Counted from the stretch's first letter, positions 22,888-40,100 are shown. The stretch is 64,000 bases of DNA from Ceratothoa steindachneri (GCA_963969495.1 OZ018335.1:89128440-89192439); one strand, 5' to 3'. Notes: generated by a model not told the origin, from the letters alone. Translations and numbers: made by a program.

Positions 22888-23280
22888 ATAAAGTCGCGGT
22901 CAATAATTACACTTAATTAAAGCAGCAACGATTGGTCGTGCTTTCTGATCGCTTTCTATGATACAATGGTCAAATGATATCATTAATCCATTTGTCTCAA
23001 CTGTTTATCTCTTGTAGGTATTTCAATAAATTTAGTTTTATTCCAAATTGAAAAATACGTAGAATTATTTACTTTCAGTCCTGGAGGGAATGAGCAATTA
23101 AAGTAAGTCTCCTATTACCTTTCAGTGGAATCAGAATAGCTTGGTTGGCGCTACTATAAAAGCGCATAAACGGTTATAGTACAGAAAATGTCTTATCGAG
23201 TCCTCATCACCGTTAATGATCTCACCCGGGCATAAAGTCGCGGTCCATAATTACACTTAATTAAAGAAGCAACAAAAGCA
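22888..23280. repeat. Direct repeat pair, about 45 bp, 345 bp apart
   Basis: ATAAAGTCGCGGTC-ATAATT followed by ACACTTAATTAAAG and GCAAC occurs at 22888-22933 and again at 23233-23279 with two or three differences. The function is unknown. It could be a duplicated segment or short terminal repeats of a small element. Confidence 0.8.
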
Positions 23281-23700
23281 AACTCACGCTTTTACGAGTT
23301 TGTTAATTAGCTGTTATTTTCCCTCATCCATACAGATTCTTTTATGTGCGTTTGTAGGTCTGTGTGTAAACTCCAGTGTTAGTCTCCGCGCACGCGTGGA
23401 GATAATCTCATACAAATGTCTCATTAAAATTCATGACTATATTATTTGAGTTATAAAGGCTTAGGCCTTTTAGGATAAGATTTCTAAATTATTACATCGG
23501 GTTGATAGCTGGAGGCGGGGTTTTTCTTGTTGTTTTTTTTTACCTCAGACTGACAATCGAGTTATTGTCAACTTCCCCATAGCTTCAAGGGTTGTCTAAA
23601 CCTCAAACGTCATTACTTAGTCTCTAGTGCATTCCTAAAAAGGGTTATAATTTGGCCCCAAGGCGGTTGTTCCATTACAAAATAGCCCTTGTTAGAGCTA

Positions 23701-29967
<6,267 letters not shown>

Positions 29968-30141
29968 CTTATAATAATCGCACGTGTAAACGTCCCTTGA
30001 CATTCCAAAGTCAGAGATCTTCACTGTTAGATTTTCTCCGACTAAGCAATTTCTGCAGGCGAGATCTCTGTGGACAAAGTGCTGATTCGACAAATATTCC
30101 ATCCCTAGCGCTACCTGTAGGCCTATATTCAGAAGATCAAC
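29968..30141 (-). CDS. Receptor tyrosine kinase exon: catalytic loop, DFG and activation loop
   Basis: Encodes [40 protein letters not shown] and [18 protein letters not shown] (58 residues). It holds the catalytic HRD with Asn five residues on (HRDLACRN), the metal-binding DFG and a YxxxYY activation-loop cluster as in Trk, MuSK and insulin-receptor kinases. HRDLACRN differs from the HRDLATRN of Trk/MuSK by one residue outside the catalytic pair. The acceptor is TTCTTTACCCACCAG before GTT and the donor is AAG followed by GTAAAA, both phase 0. All residues needed for catalysis are intact. Confidence 0.96.
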
Positions 30142-30403
30142 CTGGTGGGTAAAGAAAGAATAATAGATATAACTGATAAAAAGAACTATAGAAAAGATAG
30201 ACAATATGTGAATGAGAATTCAGTTGAACAAAGTTCATAGATGGCAAGAACATGAGGCTAAGGGTAGGAGACTATCAATGAGGCTGAAGCTAGTTAGTAG
30301 ACAATCAATGAGGCCTTAAATCCGAAAGTACACAAGCACCAAATATGTTCTTCGGGTAATCAAATTACAAACGGGAATTAGCAAGATTTATATTCCCTTT
30401 TAT

Positions 30404-30430
30404 TGTCCAGGGGATTATATCCCCTGGACA
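30404..30430. repeat. Perfect hairpin in an intron
   Basis: TGTCCAGGGGAT and its exact reverse complement flank a three-base TAT loop (12+3+12). There is no T-run or other terminator context, and this is a eukaryotic intron. Its role is unknown. Confidence 0.95.
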
Positions 30431-31523
30431 TGCAAAAATGTTATATGATAACTGTTTTAAATTCCTACGATGTGAAATGTATGAAAATAATCAATAGATT
30501 AATTTTAGATGTTGATTTCCCAGGTAGAGGCAAAACAGCTTCCAATTAATGGTACTCAATTTGGGGTACCCCAGAAGGTGAATGGTTAGAATAGTTTTCC
30601 CAAAACTCATCTACTAGTTAGGACATAAAAAATATGAGATGGGGGGGGATGTCGTCTCTCTATATTATTTCTACCCACTACTTGCCCATATTAGCGCCTA
30701 CTAATTTCTTTCCTCTTTTTAACAGATTTTATCTCTCTTTTTTTATGGCTTCCTCATTCCCAAAACATCATGGCGGGTTCTTCTTATTTCAAAGCTGATA
30801 AAAGTCTAAAAGGGAAGTAGTTCCTTGAGGTGATGGGTTCGATCAACTGAATTTGGTTTAGCATTTTGGCTAAATGCTGCTAAAGAACTATTTTATTGCA
30901 ATGCGATGCACCATTTAAAACATGGGAGGCGGGGATTTGATTATCTCGATAGTTTTTTTATTAGTATTCAAGTCTCATTCTCCGTCCGAATTTCTTACAT
31001 TCCAAATATAAGCGAGAGGATTAACAACAAAATCTTATAAGATTCCTTAATTACTTGACCGAGCTAAACATTTACGGCAATGATATAATCAACTAAGCGC
31101 ACAGATCTCTTTCTCTTTCTCACACACACTCGCCTCTGGTAGACATGCCTACACACTCTTAGATATCACACTTTTACTGCCTCAAGGACTCATTCGCATT
31201 TGATGACCAACATTTCTATTCAGTGTCGGGTATTTGTCGTTTCTTTATAACCTGTCGCATTCACGGGTGTCTCCGACTTGCCTAAGCTTATCACTTCTGC
31301 TCTGTCAAACTGATTAATACAAGAATTCATCGCTATTCCCTAATTTTAACCTTATTCCCAACTTTCAATGATCCTTCAACCACTTCAGCCATCATGATTT
31401 TAATTAATCGAACCCAACGTCTTCCCCGAACTCTCATCTTTAAAATCCACACGTCCCCAAAGTACTTACAGATTATTTACCTGTAAAGCTATAAAGACTG
31501 AGAAGAGTAATATGAAGCCTTAC

Positions 31524-31645
31524 TTTATTTAAAGGTTTCATCAGAACGTAGTTCGCTGGATATTGGTTGTTGCTAGATCTTAGGACTTCTGCAAGGTCTC
31601 CATAAGGCATAAACTCAAATACCATCCACGGAGTCCGTCCTGTGT
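31524..31645 (-). CDS. Receptor tyrosine kinase exon: hinge
   Basis: Encodes TGRTPWMVFEFMPYGDLAEV then LRSSNNQYPANYVLMKPLNK. MVFEFMPYGDL is the beta5-hinge-helix D segment (VFEYMxxGDL in Trk and MuSK). The acceptor is TTATCTCAG before ACACAGG, where two bases complete an Asp codon with the G left by the previous exon (phase 1). The donor is AAA followed by GTAAGG (phase 0). The Asn/Ser-rich loop after LRSS is the kinase insert position, which is short here. Confidence 0.93.
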
Positions 31646-32754
31646 CTGAGATAAACAATAAGAGCATTCAGAGAGTTATTAAAAGAGCACGAATGTTCAG
31701 CATTACGACATATAAAAACTAAATATTTTGCATAATACTGTCAATTTCTCCAGTCTTATTGTAAGAAAAATAGAAGGCTTCAGTTCGAGACACCCTAGTA
31801 ATTAGATTTAGAGGAATATAGATGTATATATTAATAGAAAAACTGATTAAATCGAGTATCCTCTGATATCCTTCTCTTTAGCATTTGCAAAAGCCTTGAG
31901 CGTTAAGGATATACAGACAAAGAGATTTGGTGTTTACTAGTTTGGAGAGGGATTTTATTGGACAGTTAGGAACAAAATAGCTGCCAAATGGTCACTTAAT
32001 GGACCGATTAACCTCCTTTTACCGCTGTGGTCTGGCCCATCTAGATGGGAAATAAAGCGAACAGGACAGTTCTTTTTTTAAATTAATTACAAGAACCCAT
32101 CTGGCGCCCCACTACGAGGACAAAAGTCACCGTAATCACGCTACAGCCTAATATTAGAGTATATTAAAAAAACAAGGAAAAACATGTAAATAACAAAGAT
32201 AAAATACAGGAACAAAGGCCAAATTGATCCGTATAATGAATGGGAACTGTATAGGAAAGATACAAAATTATTACCCTGAATTTTTAAGGATAGGAAGGCA
32301 CATTTGAGGCATCCAAGCACAGGCTCATGTAGAGGACAGGGTACAAAAAAATTACAAACTCCGGTTGACCGTTTGTGGAGAAATCACTCAAGGAAAACAG
32401 AAAAAAAGAGACGTGAAAAGAACAAGTGCTAAAGAACTAGTATTAATCCGCAAGAACTTGGTATTAAATACAGATACAAATGGGAGAAATAGAGAAAATA
32501 AGAAGTTGCCAAAATCTAAAGTAGTGGAAATCTTTCTTAACGTTATCTTATAATAAATGAATTAAGGAAGTGATTGATGAATTATTGAATTGGAACAAAT
32601 TGAGGATTAAAATTACTGATTTAACTCTGAAATTAATAAGAAAAGGAAAAGAATTGTTTGCTGCACGAGATGACGTAGATTCCTTTGATGGATAGGGCAT
32701 TATTTTTTAAAAAATTGAAAAAATGTCCACAATCTTTATTTCTTTTGTTTCCCG

Positions 32755-33640
32755 AAAAGTAATTAAATGTATCCAAACCAACCGCCCAAATATACAAACA
32801 ACCTCAGTATAAAATAGTCGACGCATCGGCAAACCAGTCGACTAACCATCTTCAAAACCAGTTAACTATTTAACACAGCAACAAACCAGCCAAATAAAAA
32901 TAAGCATCTAAAAAAAACCTGTTAACTATCTGACATAGTAAAAAACCCCACCTAAATAAGCCCCTACAAAATTAATTAACTAGCTAACACATCAACAAAC
33001 AAACAAGGTAGACATCTTCAAAATCTGTTAACTATCTAACATATCCGCATACTAGCTAAATAACTATATACAATAGCTTTTAACTAAAACAGTAACAAAC
33101 CAAGCAAATAACCATACACTAACAAGGTAAGGCAGCAACAACTTAGCCAACTTAGACATGGATCATATCAACTAAACATCCAACAAACTAAACATTCGAC
33201 ACACAAAAATCTCACCTTGTAATTCAACAACCAACCAACCTACTAATTAGCACATGAATCAACCAAGAAAACAATTTAACGGAACAAAAAACCAGCCAAC
33301 AACCATCTACTACACTAAATGTCTAATGCCAAACAAAACGGCCAACTAAAGTATCTTCTATGTCAAAGATCCACCTAACAAACTAAACATTCACCACACC
33401 AACCAAATAAATATTTAACCCCTAACATAACAAATGCAGTAGCCAACACATTAACTATTTAACTCAACAACAAACCAGCAAACTAACCACCGAAAAAACT
33501 ACCACACCAACTCTCTAATGCAACAACAAACCAGTCAACTAAAGCATCCTCCATAACAACCAACCAACCAACGAACTAAACACTCAACACACCAACCAAC
33601 TAACCATCTAACCCACTTACCAATGAACCTACCACGGAAC
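32755..33640. repeat. Degenerate CAAC-rich tandem repeat in an intron
   Basis: Dozens of diverged copies of motifs such as ACCAACCAACTAACCATCTA over almost 900 bp, ending about 25 bp from the next splice donor. Strand composition is strongly skewed, with A and C on plus and therefore G and T in the transcript. Confidence 0.8.
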
Positions 33641-33665
33641 TACCACGAACTAACGACTCCCTCAC

Positions 33666-33965
33666 CTGCAACCACCACTCCGATCAACGAGAGAATGTTT
33701 CGATGTCTGAAAGAAGACATGATTTCGACTTCCCGCAAGAAATCAGCTTCTGCTTCGCTGCCCACGGGTTCTTTCAGCACTTTCACGGCAACGATCTGTC
33801 CTTTCTTTTTCCTTTTCTTCCCCCTTTTCTCGAATTCCTCCTCGTCTCTTTCCTTCTTCCCTTCTTCGTTCTCCTCTTGCGGGTTCTCGACCTCTTCCTC
33901 TTCGCAGTCAGAGGTCGGCGAAGGCCCCAATTCGCCTACCGAAAGGTTGCCCTCAATCAACGTTA
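33666..33965 (-). CDS. Receptor tyrosine kinase exon: catalytic lysine, with charged insertion
   Basis: The acceptor at ...CGCTACTAG before TAACG gives phase 1 continuity from the glycine-loop exon. The donor is GCAG followed by GTGAGG. The product has an N-terminal stretch of about 52 residues (GNLSVGELGPSPTSDCEEEE, then alternating Glu/Lys runs ending GKKRKKKGQ). Next come VAVKVLKE with the ATP-binding Lys, helix C (ADFLREVEIMSSFRHRNI, with the salt-bridge Glu) and LSLIGVVVA. Most receptor kinases have only about 10-20 residues between the glycine loop and VAVK, so the low-complexity acidic-then-basic stretch is an insertion in the beta2-beta3 loop. It is in frame and bounded by good splice signals. 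Confidence 0.92.
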
Positions 33966-34200
33966 CTAGTAGCGAATGGTAGTATTAATAGTAGAAATAG
34001 TAAAAAAATTAATAGTAATAGTTTACATAATAATAGGATTAATAATAATAGTAGAAGTAGTAGTAATAGTAGATGTAGTAATAATAGTAGAAGTAGTAAT
34101 AATAGTAGAAGTAATAATAATAGTGTAGTAGTAATGGTGGAATTAGTAATAGGAGTATGTATTAATAATATAGTACTAATAGTAAAAGTAGTAGTCAAAT
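33966..34200. repeat. (TAR)n trinucleotide-like tract
   Basis: An irregular mixture of AGT, AAT and TAG triplets (AGTAGTAATAATAGTAG) abutting the kinase exon acceptor. On the transcript strand it is a pyrimidine-containing ACT/ATT tract that supplies the polypyrimidine side of the splice acceptor. The Leu-rich open frame here is an artefact. Confidence 0.85.
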
Positions 34201-34439
34201 GCCAACGTAGAATCTCCACCAGAAAGTGTTTTGAAAAGATTTGTAGAGAAAGTGGTGAAATTAGAGAGAGAGTAAAAATGTGTGGAAGGAAGGTAAAAAG
34301 GTTAGCTTAAAAGAGACACTTCAGGTCGCCAAGGAGACTCGGGAGGGCACGCAACTCTCCTTAACCTCCTCTTTCCCTTGAAGGTGTATGAATATAAAAG
34401 ATGAAAGATTAAATTCAAATTGATGTTTTGAGGGAAAAA

Positions 34440-34775
34440 AGGAGGTGGGCATAACATCACATTCCACCTTCCTCGGGGTGGGGGCATAACATCACATTCC
34501 GCCATAACTCGGGGGGTGAGGGGGGGGGCATAACATCACATTCCGCCATAACTCGGAGGTGGTGGGTGGCATAACATCACATTCTGCCATACCTCGGGGG
34601 TGGGGTGGGGGATAACATCACATTCCGCCATAACTCGGGGGTGGTGGGGTGGTGGCATAACATCACATTCCGCCATAACTCGGGGGTAGTGGGGTGGTGG
34701 CATATCATCACATTCCGCCATAACTCGGGGGTGGTGGGGTGGTGGCATAACATCACATTCCGCCATAACTCGACT
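34440..34775. repeat. G-rich minisatellite, about 45-bp unit
   Basis: About six to seven units containing CATAACATCACATTCCGCCA followed by TAACTCGGGGGTGGTGGGG. Unit length varies slightly in the G-rich half. The minus-strand frame is open through several units with a 15-residue repeat because 45 is a multiple of three. It lies in the 0.9-kb intron between the glycine-loop and Lys exons. Confidence 0.92.
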
Positions 34776-34888
34776 CAATTATAAAAGAGTGGAAGAATTT
34801 CGATGAAATCTTCCTTGGTCTGTTTTAGGGTTTCGAAATTTAGTGACCCAAGAAACAGAGTTTCCTAATTAAAGAAAGTTGTTCGTAC

Positions 34889-35072
34889 CTTTGAACACTC
34901 TCCCAAAACATCCTTCCCCTAAGTCTCCGAGGTAAGTAATATCCTCCTTCGAAATGTGTTGAACAGAAAGCGATTGCAGTGGAAACTGATCCGGAGGGGA
35001 GGTGTAATAGTTGGGGTTGCTGGCGAAATTGAATTCTTGAAGGTTCGAGATCTTGAAAACATTCTCTACAAT
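34889..35072 (-). CDS. Receptor tyrosine kinase exon: juxtamembrane and glycine loop
   Basis: Begins after TTTCGCCTCTTTCTCACAG (strong polypyrimidine acceptor, phase 0) with IVENVFKISNLQEF. It contains SNPNYYTSP, an NPxY motif of the kind that binds PTB domains in Trk (Shc) and MuSK (Dok-7), then HISKEDITYLGDLGEGCFGR and VFK. GEGCFG is the ATP-binding glycine loop. The donor is AAAG followed by GTACGA (phase 1). The spacing from NPNY to GEG, 34 residues, is close to that in MuSK. The 32 codons before the acceptor are open but are intron. Confidence 0.94.
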
Positions 35073-35189
35073 CTGTGAGAAAGAGGCGAAACCATCGGTG
35101 CGGTCAGTGACTCTAGTTATGGGCACCAGGATAGGTAGATCACTCCTAAAACGTCGTGTGATCAACAATGACTCAAAACAAGGTCAACT

Positions 35190-35430
35190 CACCTAAGGTG
35201 CGTGCTCTCAATTATTCTGACTTATGTCCTTACGACAAGTGGGGCAATCTGACCCCTAATTAGTTTTCTTTTTATAATTACCGGACTAACCTTGGGAAGA
35301 CTTTGAAAATTATTTCGTCAGAATCGGCCGAATAGTTACGATAGTATTGCCAAGAAACTCATTGAAAAGTAAAATGGTTAACATCTGACCGACCGACCGA
35401 CGTACGGGACCGGCATAATAACTTATAGAG
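35190..35430. repeat. Dispersed repeat, copy 1
   Basis: Shares CGGACTAACCTTGGGA, AGAATCGGCCGAATAGTTAC and the downstream CATCxGACCGAC stretch with 60505-60800. The similarity starts near GCGTGCTATCAATT. The two copies are on the same strand and both diverged. The class is unknown. Confidence 0.85.
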
Positions 35431-36290
35431 CCGCATGTATGCGACTAAAAACCCGCTAGTAACATTCCAGGCTTCTTTGGGGCATTTTCACCTATTCCTT
35501 TTGTGGAAAAAAACTAAACAAAAACATTCTGTAAAATGCAATAAACTCTCTAGTCGTGTTCGAGGGTCGTTAGCGAACAACTGTAACGGAGCAGTATATA
35601 CTGGTACAGGCGATGTGTGATATTAGCATATACTTTAATTACTGTATTATACAGTTTTTAATAATATTTAGAGTCAGTCAAGTCAAAAGGATCAACCACG
35701 TAGAACATAGGAGAGAGGAAATATAGCGTTCTATTTAAGCAACATCGGGTATGGTTAGTCGGTGGATGGAGTCATAAAATGGATATGCATTGTAGAGACT
35801 GCTATAGACTGTAACGAACCGGGGTTTAAACCCCCCTTTTAACTGTACATACACGCTGAGATAAGCATCATATAGGATGAAAAGGGAAAGAAACTCGCAT
35901 CTAGAACAAACTTACAACGTGGTAATCTCCATAAAAAATGCTACTCATTTGGGACTATTTTTTACCAGCGATTACCCCTATTTCAGTAGGAACGCAAGTT
36001 TCCCTGGTAATGCATAATCCAAGCAACCAATGCCATTACATGCAATATCTTTTCCATCCTCCAACAAACACCCTAACGATACTCTATGGAATCTTATCCA
36101 CCAGTAACCATACCATCCTTATCAGAAACCATATCACCAGTACCCACAAAACGACCCACATGCATAACATAGCATCGGATCCGATATCTGGATCCAAATC
36201 ACCTCTTCGACACCATTCCACCTGATATCAACTCAGAAAAACCATCCATTCCAAGTCACACACGGGTCGCCCTGGCAAGGCTTCGTTGCG
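35431..36290. other. Intronic stretch, no exon recognised
   Basis: Open plus-strand frames (35435-35620, 35938-36225) show no domain. The second is rich in CCA/ACC words and may be a degenerate low-complexity tract. Confidence 0.35.
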
Positions 36291-36291
36291 G

Positions 36292-36657
36292 TCACCACCT
36301 AAAACTAAACTTATACAAATACACACTGGCCTGACCGACCCAGACATCTATTTCCGCGTTCACCAGGAACCAGACGCAATTTAAGACATTCACAACTTGC
36401 CCACACATACACGGAGTTGCTGGATCTATGGGAGCAGCTTGTCTAGTCTGGGGAGTTGGTTGAGACTGCCAGCCTAGAGGAGGGAGGAGCTTATCCCGGG
36501 TAAACTTAAGTGTGGTCGTTATTTTGGTTCTTTGTTGGTCCGTACAGAAAAGATGAAGCCCCGAAATAACCACTGACAAGTAAGCAATGGGTGATCTCAG
36601 ACTGAATTCAAATTTCTTTCTTCTATCTTCTTGCGATAGTTGGTTATCTGGAATCAT
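36292..36657 (-). CDS. Unassigned 121-residue frame
   Basis: An ATG-started minus-strand frame (MIPDNQLSQEDRRKKF...) with balanced composition and no repeats. It includes KITTTLKFTRDKLLPPLGW and a cluster CMCGQVVNVLNC. No family is recognised and there is no signal peptide or obvious membrane segment. It sits just beyond the 3' end of the inverted non-LTR copy on the same strand and inside a kinase-gene intron. It could be part of an unrecognised element or an alternative exon, or chance. Confidence 0.25.
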   Translation of the reverse strand: MIPDNQLSQEDRRKKFEFSLRSPIAYLSVVISGLHLFCTDQQRTKITTTLKFTRDKLLPPLGWQSQPTPQTRQAAPIDPATPCMCGQVVNVLNCVWFLVNAEIDVWVGQASVYLYKFSFRW

Positions 36658-36819
36658 AATCTGTAGGTTTTTAGTCGAATATAGTTAAAAAAATTCTTAT
36701 TTCTTGGGATTTGTTATTTGGTATGGGTTTTCTTTTCGTCGCCGTTAGTTAAGAGGCTAGCGGAGCTTGGAAATTTTGCATGGTTTCTGGCTTTTGTGTT
36801 CTTGTTAATCATTTAAATG

Positions 36820-38700
36820 ATTTCTTCATTCAGTTCCCGATTAACCAGTTCCTGCATATTCCTATTTCGTTCTTCGATGACTATGCTAATGGGACTTAAC
36901 CCCGCCTTCTTGTTCATCTTTCCTTGGTGTCTTTTTTCTCGCCTGCATGTACCCGTAATTAATTACACGCATTTGTTCTGCACGCCCTGTAGTATCCTGT
37001 TTTGTGTCTTCGAGGCACAAAAAAAGGTGGAAGCAGGGTAGAGCAGCGTAAATCTACAAGTGCATTTTAATGTTCTTCTTATTGCTCTCTCGGAGGTTTC
37101 TGGTCATGTATAGAGTTCTGACAGCGGCCAAAGGTTTCGAAATTCGATCAGCGTGTGCTTCTTGTATCCGGATGAAGTAATCTTCATTCTAAATACATTG
37201 CACTCCGTGTTGGGATAGTGCCTATCTCCCACCCTGACATTTGATAGTAGTCTCAACCCAATGGGGACTACCTTGAATTTCTCTTAGTTGGTTCTTATTT
37301 TTCATATTGCTTCATAGATGTTTAATATTTCCATTTCTACCTATGTCATGCAAGATTACATAGGCGCGTTACGCCAAGGACACTGTATTATCTTGCTGAA
37401 ATCATCTGCGAATTGAATGTTGAGGCAAGTGTAATTCACTGGAGCTGGAGAATCAGCGGTATATATCGAGTAGAGAGTTGGGGATATATACCACCTTTGC
37501 GGGAGGCCTGTAATGAGCATAAACTTTGTCCTCCCATGCTCTCGAAATTGATATACGCCGCTCTCTCCATGATATAACCACAGAAAGTTCTTTCTAAGTT
37601 TTCACTTAGTCCCAACCGCAGGATCTTGTACTGCATTCCCCTAAACCACACATTATCAAATGCTGTTGATACATCTCGACATATAATGTCCACGTAACTT
37701 CCTTTCCCTTTGCTTAGGCGAGTTTTGCATGATTACATTTATCGCCATCTCCGTACTTCGCTTTCTGAAAGCCAAATTTGTACGAATTATATAGGAAAGG
37801 GGTTTTTTTTTGGGGGGGGGAGACACCAGTCTTTGGTTGAATATTTTCTCAAGGAGCTTCCCTCCAAATTCTTAGGGTAAAATTGGCTGATAGCTCTCTC
37901 TCTCCTGAATTTTTTTGCTAATAAAATCATTTTAGCTGTTTTAAAAGCATCAAGAAGGTATCCTGTATTTAGACAGGATTTAAAAATTCTTCTCACTCCT
38001 TCGATGACATTCGCTGGCGCCTTTTCAAAGTTTAACTTTGTTACCTCCGATTGTCTTGGGGGCTTCTGTCGGAATGACCAGAGCTCGTCAACTATTTCCT
38101 ATTCGGTTACCTCGGCTCCTTCGTCACGCTATCTATCCACTTGGTGGTGTGGGTGCGTCCTAGGAATTTCGGTGCTTAGCTTGTCTAAAATTTCTCTTTC
38201 AAACTCTCTATCATAGTCTTCGTTCTCCTCTTCAGTTATTCTGAATATTTTCCCAATACCTTCGAAATATTGCTTCGATGTTTTCTTCTTCTGTCTCAAT
38301 GTTTCCATCTTCGTTTCTTATTTCTATTTTCCTCGTTCCACCAGTCGATCATTTGAGACGCCTGATTCTTTGTCAAAAATCTTTTGAAAGATGCATCATG
38401 ATCGAAGCTTTCGATCGCATCGTCCCAACGTCTCTACTCTTGTTCGAGGATCAACTGATTGAGCTTTTCTTTGATTTCCTTACTTCTTTGTATCGAGTCA
38501 ATTGATGCGATTCCGATGTTAATCTCATATATTAATTTCAGTTTGCGGTATAAATCCTTCATATATTCGGTCCATCTGTATACTCGGATTTTGGGATGCA
38601 AGCTCTATCCGCGTTGATTAGATGTTTATTAAGGGCGTCGAAAGCCTCCTCAATCTCTTCATGAATTGCCTAATCCAAAGTGGGAGGATGATCGTTCTCG
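36820..38700 (-). pseudogene. Non-LTR copy 2: reverse transcriptase remnants
   Basis: Minus-strand pieces align with copy 1 RT. MRRIFKSCLNTGYLLDAFKT (37996 on) matches MRRIFNACLNTGYFPDAYKT. MDIICRDVSTAFDNVWFRGM (37693 on) matches VDIVCRDVSKAFDKLWQRGM. The 36.8-37.0 kb region matches the C-terminal LQVVQNKCAYLITG section through its antisense frame. A G-run at 37809-37820 lies beside a frame break. The copy is too broken for any product. Confidence 0.82.
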
Positions 38701-38739
38701 GGGGGGTGCGTGTACCGTGCCCAGAGTGCCTTTTTTAGT

Positions 38740-39375
38740 TTTTATAACTACGCTTTAGACTTGTATAGTTTTCCTATTGATGGTGAGTAGAATCTCTATA
38801 TGATGATTACATGGTACCTGGACTGGTTCCATGTAGCAGTTGAACAGCAGCTGACGTTTGGCCAGACATCTGTCTGGCTTCGTGGCACCCCTCCTCTGAC
38901 ATAGGTGGGGACTGAGGAAGTTGGGTCCGAATCGCTGGACTATGTTTCTTTCCAGCAAAGTATAGAGGTTCTTACCGATCACATTAAAAGTTCTTTAGCT
39001 GAACTCCTGACACCTGACATTCAAGTCATCCATTAGGATTGTTAGGATTCTTCTGCCAAATAGGCCAGTGAGTGAATAAATGTAAAAAGTCTTTTCTTGG
39101 CGGCTGGAATCCGGTGGCTATGGCCATTTTTCCTATGTCGAGTTCGACTTCTATCGCGAGATAAAATTCTTCTAAATTCCTGACTTGCTTGTATTCATCC
39201 CTTTTTTAATCGCAATAGCAGATCCATCGAATCACTCTTGCGAATAATTCATGACCAACACGTCATAATACCAAATATTCATTTATTCACTACGCGTGTT
39301 GATCCTGTGTTCCGAAATTAAGATGACATGTGCATCAATCTTCCTTTTTTATCGTCCAGACATTTGTGTTAATTT
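38740..39375 (-). pseudogene. Non-LTR copy 2: endonuclease remnant
   Basis: The frame at 38982-38755 reads LYTLLERNIVQRFGPNF... ATKPDRCLAKRQLLFNCYME and PCNHHIEILLTINR. It is parallel to the C-terminal half of the copy 1 endonuclease, with SDH changed to NHH, so the catalytic Asp is lost. The N-terminal half (INTN start near 39370) is recognisable only across stops. Confidence 0.8.
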
Positions 39376-39837
39376 ACAAAATCGTCAGTGCATTTCGGCT
39401 TATGATCTAGTCTTGTTTATCGGTGTTTCCTTTTGTCTTTTTTTATTTTAGGCCTGCGGAACAACTTTCGATTGTCGAGGTTTTCTCCCCTCGAATTCTT
39501 CCGAAGAGTGCGCTTTCACAGTTGCCTCGAATCCAGATTTAATTTGTGAGTACTCAGATTAAATCCAACCCTTACGAAGTTAGGATGTGACCCGCGAAGC
39601 CCAGATCATACTATTTTTGTTTTTCGTAAAAAAAAATTATTGAACCGCGATTTCGGCAACACAACCAATTTGTTTGTTTATATTTTTGGACAAGATTTCA
39701 TTGTTGATACATGGACGAAGGCCATGCTCTATAAAGCTTATTACGGGATTCCTGTTAGAAATTCAAGCCACTTGTTGTTATTTCAATCATTGAATTTTTG
39801 GTCTAACCTTTGAAGGCATATAGGTATAATGTATTAT

Positions 39838-40100
39838 TACCTCCGTCAAGGAGGTTATGTTTTCGTTAGCGTTTGTTTGTCTGTCTGTTAGCAAAATAAC
39901 TCAAAATTTTATGGACAGATTATGTTGAAATTTTCAGAAAACATCCGAAATAGGACTAGAAATAATTGATTAGATTATGGGAATGATCTGGATTAAATCA
40001 TGGATTCTGGATTGATCTTTAAATTAGTTATTGTTTTCTTTTAATTTAGTTATTCTTGACATTTCAATTTCCTGTAATTGTGCTCCCCGAGTGTGCTTTC
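39838..40100. repeat. Widespread 'CCTCCGTCAAGGAGG' repeat
   Basis: Begins with a short hairpin ACCTCC-GTCAA-GGAGGT, followed by TTATGTTTTCGTTAGCGTTTG, TTTGTCTGTCTGT and AAAATAACTCAAAA. I recognise this start from a repeat common in many invertebrate genomes. It is nested in the untranslated left part of the hAT element. The end point is uncertain. Confidence 0.65.

Noticed and set aside
33953..34219. Leu-rich frame resembling a membrane protein
   Set aside because: It is translation of the TAG/TAA trinucleotide tract in an intron.
34536..34778. Minus-strand repeat protein with 15-residue units
   Set aside because: It is a product of the 45-bp minisatellite between two kinase exons.
36817..37041. 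Plus-strand membrane-like frame
   Set aside because: It is antisense to the RT C-terminal region of the inverted LINE.
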